DNA from: Ureibacillus aquaedulcis
GTDB lineage: Bacteria; Bacillota; Bacilli; Bacillales_A; Planococcaceae
Length of the DNA stretch: 38,009 bases
Assembly (NCBI RefSeq): GCF_030418165.1
Contig: NZ_JAUHTQ010000023.1
Coordinates: forward strand, 1 to 38,009
Direction of reading: 5' to 3'
Within the stretch, counting starts at the first letter, position 1. Every line of letters begins with the position of its first letter. A model generated the notes under the pieces. The model was not told where the DNA came from, did not search any database, and saw only the letters and a program-made list of their open reading frames with translations. The position numbers and the translations under genes are program-made. Shown here one piece after another: positions 31,790-38,009 of this stretch.

Positions 31790-32770
31790 ATGTTCAACAA
31801 AAAGAAAAAGAATTCCCATGTTTCCATCGAGATTAATGATTATGTACTTCGCGCGCTTGTTTCTAAGGGCCCAGATTTGTCCCAGGCAGAGGTGTTTGAA
31901 GTGGCTTTGCCTCATGAAATCATCGATGAAGCTACGCTAAAAGATGAAATGGCGTTATTTGAGATATTTAAAGAGAATGCCAACAAATGGGGTGGGAAGA
32001 AACAGAACGTTCGATTTTTTGTTCCTGACCCGACTGTTTTGCTAAAATCCTTTGAGCATGCCCGTGATGTGGAACCGAATAAATTAAAAGAGTTTGTCCA
32101 AATGGAGCTTGGCCACAGTATTCATTTACCTTTCCAAGATCCGCTTATTGATGTCTATGATCCGACTGAAGGAGATGGACAGGCGATGATGTTTGCTGCT
32201 GCTTCTGAAGAAGTGAATAAATATATCAATCTGTTTCTAGATATCCATATGGGGCCGCAAGCTGCTGATATTCGCGCGTTATGTAATTTGCGATTGCTCG
32301 AAAGTATGCAGATGATTGATAGTGAAAAAACATACCTAATTGCCAATTGGCTCATTAATGAGCTATCCATTTGTATTTATTCGAATGGGAATGTGGATTT
32401 CTTGCGTTACCAGCAGATTCCAACGACTATCTCCCAATGGCATGCGAAGCCACTGAAGGAGAATGAGCTTGACTTTACATACGATGGTGATAGTGAAGAT
32501 TATCGCATGACGATTATGGATCAGGTGCTGGAACTTGACCGTATTATGAATTTCTTCCGTTTTTCTCTACATAAAGGAGAAAAGTCCGTTGATGAAATCA
32601 TTGTCATGGGCGATAATCCACTGCTTGATCAAATTCACAATTACCTTAAAGAGACTTTACCTGTTACAGCAAAAATGGTAGATGATTCACAAATGCAAAA
32701 GTACTACCCAGGATTTAAAGCAAAACATGCATCACTGCTCGGGCTTGCGTTAAAGGAGATTTCGTCATGA
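31790..32770 (+). CDS. pilM: Type IV pilus alignment protein PilM
   Basis: 326 residues. Actin-like PilM fold: N-terminal HVSIEINDYVLRALVSKG (phosphate-1-like), VRFFVPDPTVLLKSFEHARDV, LKEFVQMELGHSIHLPF, and a C-terminal DEIIVMGDNPLLDQI and LLGLALKEIS. Cytoplasmic; it should bind the N-terminal tail of PilN and link the ATPase ring to the membrane complex. GAGG lies upstream of the ATG; its stop overlaps pilN (ATGA). Confidence 0.88.
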   Translation: MFNKKKKNSHVSIEINDYVLRALVSKGPDLSQAEVFEVALPHEIIDEATLKDEMALFEIFKENANKWGGKKQNVRFFVPDPTVLLKSFEHARDVEPNKLKEFVQMELGHSIHLPFQDPLIDVYDPTEGDGQAMMFAAASEEVNKYINLFLDIHMGPQAADIRALCNLRLLESMQMIDSEKTYLIANWLINELSICIYSNGNVDFLRYQQIPTTISQWHAKPLKENELDFTYDGDSEDYRMTIMDQVLELDRIMNFFRFSLHKGEKSVDEIIVMGDNPLLDQIHNYLKETLPVTAKMVDDSQMQKYYPGFKAKHASLLGLALKEISS

Positions 32771-33354
32771 TACCAGATATTAACCTCATACCCAAACTTG
32801 AAAAAAGCCAACAAGGCTCCAGATTGCTTTATATCCTGCTAGGGATACTTACTTTATTAGGACTGACACTATTGATTTGGCAATATTTCACTGCGAAGGC
32901 AGCAGTCATTGAATTACAAAGGGAGGAAACAAACCTTATTGCACAACGTGATCAATTAAAGGTAGACTTAGCCACTTTGCAGCCGGCAAATGAGGGTTCT
33001 TTGGAACAATCCCTGCAATTTGTGGAGTTGGTGTCTTATCCTGTTACACCATTAATAGACGAAATTCAAGGCTTGCTGCCGAGTAATTCCTATTTACGTA
33101 ACTATTCATTTAGCCCTGAAAGTGTCTCAATTTCCATTGATTTTGAAACATTAAGTGACGTTTCGACCTATGTTTCGAGATTAAATAATAGTGCGTATTT
33201 TATAGATGGACAAGTCCTTTCCATTACAAATTCTGAACTAGGCGAGGAGCTGGGAACCGAGGATGAGACGAATTTTGATGTCATTCCTAGACAATCCGCC
33301 GAAATCACGCTCTTAATCAATGAAACCTATTTAGCTACTGGAGGTGTTCAATAA
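32767..33354 (+). CDS. pilN: Type IV pilus assembly protein PilN
   Basis: 195 residues. Cytoplasmic IPDINLIPK motif (the PilM-binding INLLP-type segment), a single membrane span (about 22-42), a coiled coil (about 45-75: ELQREETNLIAQRDQLKVDL) and an external ferredoxin-like domain. Starts inside the pilM stop and ends overlapping the pilO start by one base (TAATG), so the three are translationally coupled. Confidence 0.9.
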   Translation: MIPDINLIPKLEKSQQGSRLLYILLGILTLLGLTLLIWQYFTAKAAVIELQREETNLIAQRDQLKVDLATLQPANEGSLEQSLQFVELVSYPVTPLIDEIQGLLPSNSYLRNYSFSPESVSISIDFETLSDVSTYVSRLNNSAYFIDGQVLSITNSELGEELGTEDETNFDVIPRQSAEITLLINETYLATGGVQ

Positions 33355-34088
33355 TGAAACTCTCTGGTAATAAAAATTCTTCTTTATTATTGCTTGTGGC
33401 ATTAATAGCCGCTTTATTATTTGCAATCTACTATTATATTGTATTGCCTAAACAGGATAATGTTGAAACACTTAAAGGCTCTGTTACTTCTTTACAGACG
33501 GAGATTACCTCACTTGAAGGTCAGATTGCTACAATGAAAGAAGAATCGACTACCCAGGTGTCCAATGTGTTTGAAATTCGTCAAAAATTGCCGCAGTCTC
33601 GCGAGATAGATCAGTTATTATTAAACTTGGAAGAGATTGAGTTTGTTTCAGAAACCCGTATTACATCCATTGGCTTTAATAGCTACGATGCACTTGTTTC
33701 CGAGTCTGCCATTGTCCCTGTTCCTGAAGAAGAGGCTACAACAGAGACTGTGGAAGATCAGTCAAGTGGAGCTGAAGTTGCTGGAACAAAAGAAATAGTT
33801 GAAGGGGAAGAAGCTGGTGATACAGTGGAAACGCCAGTATCGGAAATTGCTGCCCAAACGCTGCCGCCGGAATTAAAACTCATCACTTTCAACTTAGAAA
33901 TTGAAGCACCGGAAGATCGAAATATTCAACAATTCATTGAGGAAATCGAAAATTTGGAACGGATTATGCATATTGATACACTAAGCTATACACTTCCGGG
34001 AGAAGAAGACGAATTCGATGAAGGTGCCACTGAAGTGATCAATGCTTCTATTCAGGTAACGACTTTCTACTATGAAGGAGAGTCTTAA
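33354..34088 (+). CDS. pilO: Type IV pilus assembly protein PilO
   Basis: 244 residues. One membrane span (about 10-28), a coiled coil (about 38-65: LKGSVTSLQTEITSLEGQ), then the C-terminal fold that pairs with PilN. Between about residues 118 and 168 there is an unusual acidic low-complexity insert (PVPEEEATTETVEDQSSG and more Glu/Val/Thr-rich sequence). It is probably a flexible extracellular loop and not part of the conserved fold. No PilP or secretin gene follows, as expected without an outer membrane. Confidence 0.88.
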   Translation: MKLSGNKNSSLLLLVALIAALLFAIYYYIVLPKQDNVETLKGSVTSLQTEITSLEGQIATMKEESTTQVSNVFEIRQKLPQSREIDQLLLNLEEIEFVSETRITSIGFNSYDALVSESAIVPVPEEEATTETVEDQSSGAEVAGTKEIVEGEEAGDTVETPVSEIAAQTLPPELKLITFNLEIEAPEDRNIQQFIEEIENLERIMHIDTLSYTLPGEEDEFDEGATEVINASIQVTTFYYEGES

Positions 34089-34137
34089 GAATTATTTCGA
34101 TTTACTAAGGCATAAGTGTTTTGAAAAAAATTAAACC

Positions 34138-34167
34138 GTCGGGGTTCGTGTTTTCACGGATTCCGAC
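34138..34167 (+). other. Stem-loop between pilO and pilD
   Basis: GTCGGGGTTCGTG (34138-34150) and CACGGATTCCGAC (34155-34167) form a 13-bp stem with three G-U pairs and a TTTT loop. The following sequence CATTTGTATTTA is only moderately T rich, so it may be a partial terminator or an RNA-processing site. Confidence 0.5.
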
Positions 34168-34194
34168 CATTTGTATTTATAGGAGGTGCATCCC

Positions 34195-34947
34195 TTGGAA
34201 ATCGTTTATACCGTGTTTGCCTTTATCTTTGGGCTTGTGTTTGGCTCGTTTTTTAATGTAGTCGGCCTCAGGGTTCCCAAAAAAGAATCCATTTCGACGC
34301 CACCATCGCATTGTACAAATTGTCAGCGTCGCTTAACGCTGCTAGATCTGATTCCTGTTTTCTCATACATATTTTTACGAGGAAAATGCCGTACATGTCA
34401 TGCGAAAATTTCACCCATCTACTTGCTTACTGAAATCATTACAGGGCTTTTATTTGCGCTCACGGTTTGGAAATTGGGTTTAACAATTGAGACAGTTGTG
34501 GCACTTTTATTCATTTCCTTATTAATGATTATCGTGGTGTCTGACTTCGCCTATATGCTTATTCCAGACAAAGTGCTTTTGTTCTTTTTACCGTTACTTG
34601 CATTGGGGCGCATCTTCTCGCCAATTGACCCCTGGTGGGATAGTATCTTGGGAGCTGTAGTTGGCTTTGGCATCCTATATCTCATTGCAGTTATATCCAA
34701 TGGAGGCATGGGTGGGGGAGATATTAAACTCTTCTTTTTAATTGGCCTCGTCCTGGGGACATTGAATACGTTACTAACGCTATTCCTGGCTGCTTTTATT
34801 GGAATGATTGTCGGCATCATCGTTCTGAAGGTACGAAATCAAGGAAGAAAAACCCCTGTTCCATTTGGTCCGTCCATCGCTCTAGCCGCCATCATCGTTT
34901 ATTTTTATGGTGAAGCAATCCTGGACTGGTATGCAAATTTATTCTAA
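34195..34947 (+). CDS. pilD: Prepilin peptidase / N-methyltransferase PilD
   Basis: 250 residues from TTG 34195, eight bases after AGGAGG (34181-34186); a GTG at 34186 overlaps that site. N-terminal domain with Cys40-x2-Cys43 and Cys65-x2-Cys68 (zinc tetrad usual in PilD), then six or so membrane helices. The two catalytic aspartates of the A24 family lie in VVSDFAYMLIPD and in GGGDIKLF. Cleaves the Gly-|-Phe/Leu/Ile site of the pilins in this locus and methylates the new N-terminus. Last gene of the pilus operon. Confidence 0.94.
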   Translation: MEIVYTVFAFIFGLVFGSFFNVVGLRVPKKESISTPPSHCTNCQRRLTLLDLIPVFSYIFLRGKCRTCHAKISPIYLLTEIITGLLFALTVWKLGLTIETVVALLFISLLMIIVVSDFAYMLIPDKVLLFFLPLLALGRIFSPIDPWWDSILGAVVGFGILYLIAVISNGGMGGGDIKLFFLIGLVLGTLNTLLTLFLAAFIGMIVGIIVLKVRNQGRKTPVPFGPSIALAAIIVYFYGEAILDWYANLF

Positions 34948-34963
34948 CAGTAATATTTTTTTC

Positions 34964-35002
34964 AAAAGAGACGTCTCTCCCTTAAGAGGCGACTCTTTTT
35001 CA
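34964..35002 (+). terminator. Terminator of the pilus operon
   Basis: AAAAGAG-A-CGTCTCT pairs with AGAGGCG-A-CTCTTTT across CCCTTA (about 34964-34999), continuing into a T-run. One internal A-A mismatch. Confidence 0.85.
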
Positions 35003-35080
35003 TTTAATGGAGGAAAAATAAAGTAAATCTAGAATATTGTTAAGCAAGTTATTATTATAGAAGTTATGGAGGTGTTTTGA

Positions 35081-35821
35081 ATGAAACCTATTATTGGAAT
35101 TACAATGACAACGAACAACGGGCAATACTGCATTAATGAAGCCTATGTGAAATCTATAATACAAGCGGGTGGAATTCCGGTGAATATTCCTTTTGGTGTA
35201 GAAAGTGATGCGGAACAGTTGCTTGAGGGGATCGATGGTTTATTGCTGACTGGCGGGGTAGACGTTCATCCGCATTTCTTTGATGAGGAGCCGCATATAC
35301 ACATTGGCGATATTATGCTGGAGCGTGATGAAGTGGAACTCGAGCTTACAGAAGCCGCACTGAAGAAAACGATGCCGATATTCGGGATTTGCCGAGGAAT
35401 TCAGCTGTTGAACGTAGCTTTGGGCGGGACACTCTATCAAGATATCAATTCGCAGTATGAGCATACGCCGATCCTTCATAAACAAAATGCCCGGAGAAAA
35501 GAAGCATCCCACTATATAGAAATTACTAAGGGCAGTCAATTATACGAAATCGTGGGCAAAGATAAGATCGCGGTGAATTCATTCCATCATCAAGCATTAA
35601 AGAAGGTGCCGGAGATCTTCCAAGTAACAGCGAAAGCAAGCGACGGCATTATTGAGGCCTTTGAAATGAAAGATTACCCTTATTGCGTGGGAGTCCAATG
35701 GCATCCAGAGGAGATGGCAATCGCTGAAGACGAACATGCAAAAAACCTATTTAAGTCATTTATTGATGCATCCATCGTCTATAAACAGCAAAATGGAACG
35801 CTCGTTTCACAGCTGCCTTGA
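35081..35821 (+). CDS. Gamma-glutamyl-gamma-aminobutyrate hydrolase-like class I amidotransferase
   Basis: 246 residues (peptidase C26/PuuD type). Catalytic Cys104 in FGICRGIQLLN, and His208 and Glu210 in QWHPEE; LLLTGGVDVHP supplies the oxyanion region. Likely hydrolyses gamma-glutamyl amides such as gamma-Glu-GABA in the cytoplasm. It stands alone, without the other putrescine-degradation genes, so the true substrate is open. GGAGG lies upstream of the ATG. Confidence 0.88.
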   Translation: MKPIIGITMTTNNGQYCINEAYVKSIIQAGGIPVNIPFGVESDAEQLLEGIDGLLLTGGVDVHPHFFDEEPHIHIGDIMLERDEVELELTEAALKKTMPIFGICRGIQLLNVALGGTLYQDINSQYEHTPILHKQNARRKEASHYIEITKGSQLYEIVGKDKIAVNSFHHQALKKVPEIFQVTAKASDGIIEAFEMKDYPYCVGVQWHPEEMAIAEDEHAKNLFKSFIDASIVYKQQNGTLVSQLP

Positions 35822-35893
35822 TAGAAATCCCACAGGGCTATATTTAGCAATTGTTTTAATCAACATAGCTATCCCAAACAATTCACCTAAACA

Positions 35894-35940
35894 AAAAGGT
35901 TGTCTCCCAGTCTATTGACCAACGAGACAACTTTTTTTAA
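35894..35940. terminator. Bidirectional terminator between the amidotransferase and lexA
   Basis: GTTGTCTC (35899-35906) pairs with GAGACAAC (35924-35931), flanked by an A-run on the left and a T-run (35932-35938) on the right. It functions in both directions and touches the lexA stop codon. Confidence 0.9.
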
Positions 35941-36557
35941 TGAATATTGCGATATAAGCCTACTACTTTACCTAAAATCGTTACTTGATTTACTAGGATC
36001 GGATCCATACTTGAGTTTTCAGGTTGAAGACGGAAATGTGTTTTTTCTTTAAAGAAACGTTTCACTGTTGCTTCGTCATCCTCCGTCATCGCCACGACGA
36101 TTTCCCCGTTACTCGCAGTGTTCGTCTGTTTTACAACGACGTAATCTCCATCCAGGATACCGGCTTCTATCATCGATTCTCCCATAACTTCAAGCATGAA
36201 TAGATTTTCTTCACTTGTACCATAGGCATCTGGCAGAGGGAAGTATTCCTCGATATTTTCGATTGCTGTTATAGGTAGACCGGCTGTAACTTTCCCCACT
36301 AATGGAACATGTACAACGGATTGTTTTTGAACAGCTGCTTCTTCTTGGTCCAGAATCTCGATTGCACGCGGTTTTGTTGGGTCTCGGCGGATAAGGCCTT
36401 TGCTCTCCAATCGAGCTAGATGGCCATGTACCGTTGAACTTGATGCTAGACCTACAGCTTCTCCTATTTCACGAACAGAGGGTGGATAACCCTTTGCCCG
36501 AACCTCTTCTTTTATGAATGTTAAAATATCTTCCTGTCTTTTTGATATTTTCTTCAA
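35937..36557 (-). CDS. lexA: SOS repressor LexA
   Basis: 206 residues from TTG 36557, six bases after AAGAGGTG; a GTG at 36566 overlaps that site. Winged helix-turn-helix in residues 1-65 ([20 protein letters not shown]), autocleavage site Ala92-Gly93 in VTAGLP, nucleophile Ser128 in MGESMI and general base Lys166 in ATVKRFF. Represses SOS genes until RecA-stimulated self-cleavage. Diverges from yneA-yneB through a shared control region with LexA boxes. Confidence 0.97.
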   Translation of the reverse strand: MKKISKRQEDILTFIKEEVRAKGYPPSVREIGEAVGLASSSTVHGHLARLESKGLIRRDPTKPRAIEILDQEEAAVQKQSVVHVPLVGKVTAGLPITAIENIEEYFPLPDAYGTSEENLFMLEVMGESMIEAGILDGDYVVVKQTNTASNGEIVVAMTEDDEATVKRFFKEKTHFRLQPENSSMDPILVNQVTILGKVVGLYRNIH

Positions 36558-36628
36558 CTCTATCACCTCTTTTGTGAATATGTACCTCTATTAGTTACAT
36601 ATAGTATATCAGTGAAAGAACAAAAATG

Positions 36629-36710
36629 CAAACATAGGTTCGAAATTGGTGTTGACAAAAACAAGTGTTCGTATTAAATTAAGAACATACATTCGCGAGA
36701 ACAAATATTC
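36629..36710. promoter_or_regulatory. Shared lexA/yneA SOS control region
   Basis: Four LexA-like boxes: CGAACCTATGTTTG on the minus strand (36629-36642), CGAACACTTGTTTT on the minus strand (36659-36672), GAAC-ATAC-ATTC (36683-36694) and GAAC-AAAT-ATTC (36699-36710). A yneA promoter TTGACA (36652-36657) with TAAATT (36675-36680) overlaps the second box. Same layout as the B. subtilis lexA-yneA region. Confidence 0.75.
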
Positions 36711-36728
36711 GAAAAGAGGTCTTGGTTT

Positions 36729-37723
<995 letters not shown>

Positions 37724-38009
37724 ACGTTTATTTTTATTAACACCAAGAGTTTGTTATGCATGACTAAAAAAATATAAGTGACTGCAATAGAACCCCGAAA
37801 TGAGGTCGGGACAGAAGTAGAAATTTCTTAGAATGAAGGAAAAAATTATGTTAAGAAAAAGATACTTTATAAATTGATTGGAGTGGAGGGGCAACTCCTG
37901 GGGGAACAGCACGAGGGAGAGACTACAGGCTCGAGCCGTGCCCCCGGAAAGCGTCCCCGCAACGGAAATCAATTTTAGCTACATCAAGAAAACACCATTT
38001 TCCTACTCT
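37724..38009. other. Window-end intergenic region after yneB
   Basis: 286 bases: no clear terminator after yneB, a weak CCCGA/TCGGG hairpin near 37793-37811, and the repeat element at 37871-37975. A leftward open frame (37972-37754) reads straight through the repeat and is not supported. Confidence 0.5.
37871..37975. repeat. Dispersed repeat-like element with 9-bp terminal inverted repeats
   Basis: AAATTGATT (37871-37879) and AATCAATTT (37967-37975) are exact inverted copies bounding about 105 bases that are clearly GC richer than the surroundings. The interior contains GGCAACTCCTGGGGGAACAG, GGAAAGCGTCCCCGCAACGG and a GGCTCGAGCC palindrome. The pattern resembles a known Bacillales intergenic repeat that begins TTGATTGGAG and ends CGGAAATCAA. 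It has no credible gene and could be a MITE-like or structured-RNA element. Confidence 0.65.

Noticed and set aside
37754..37972. Leftward 72-residue open frame at the window end
   Set aside because: Covers the GC-rich repeat element; such frames arise from the repeat and show no domain.

Overview
The window looks like chromosomal DNA of a low-GC, spore-forming member of the Bacillales, most likely Planococcaceae (Solibacillus, Lysinibacillus, Sporosarcina and relatives). The evidence is the gene order cotE-mutS-mutL, miaA-hfq, ynbB/glnR-glnA and lexA/yneA-yneB, the strong GGAGG ribosome sites, and the frequent TTG and GTG starts. The species call is inference. There are no rRNA or tRNA genes, no complete insertion sequence and no CRISPR array.

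Layout. Positions 1-1320 hold the start of a leftward secreted protein and a small SOS-box-controlled cluster: a short WYL-like protein, an unrecognised small protein, and a YolD-like gene broken by a frameshift. Next come a possible short non-coding transcript, two tandem secreted M14 zinc carboxypeptidases (1725-4159) and a convergent lipoprotein. The spore-coat gene cotE (with a 34-serine tail), mutS and mutL follow. mutL lies behind degenerate 21-bp tandem repeats, which recur in inverted orientation near 19.2 kb. A second, unrelated 21-bp repeat lies before glpD. Then come glpD, an alpha/beta hydrolase, miaA, hfq, two overlapping CBO0543-like membrane genes, a rhodanese, a TRIC-family channel, ynbB, a divergent TMBIM-like membrane protein, and glnR-glnA.

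The most distinctive block, 22.3-34.95 kb, is a complete Gram-positive type IV pilus locus. Leftward are three pilin-like genes: PilV-like, PilW-like, and a large PilX-like protein carrying about seven 20-residue repeats that suggest a beta-solenoid. A 528-bp AT-rich region separates them from a rightward operon: a VanW/G5 wall-associated protein, pilB (extension ATPase), pilT (retraction ATPase), pilC (platform), pilA (major pilin), pilM-pilN-pilO (alignment complex) and pilD (prepilin peptidase). pilA has an A-rich leader, two in-frame starts each with its own ribosome site, and a perfect 13-bp stem-loop just downstream. Together these genes could build a retractable pilus whose tip and wall-crossing parts are specific to this lineage.

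The right end holds a class I amidotransferase-like hydrolase, then lexA diverging from yneA-yneB (SOS division arrest and a serine recombinase) across several LexA-like boxes, and finally a roughly 105-bp repeat element with 9-bp terminal inverted repeats. All family calls come from reading motifs and remembered homologues; no database search was run.
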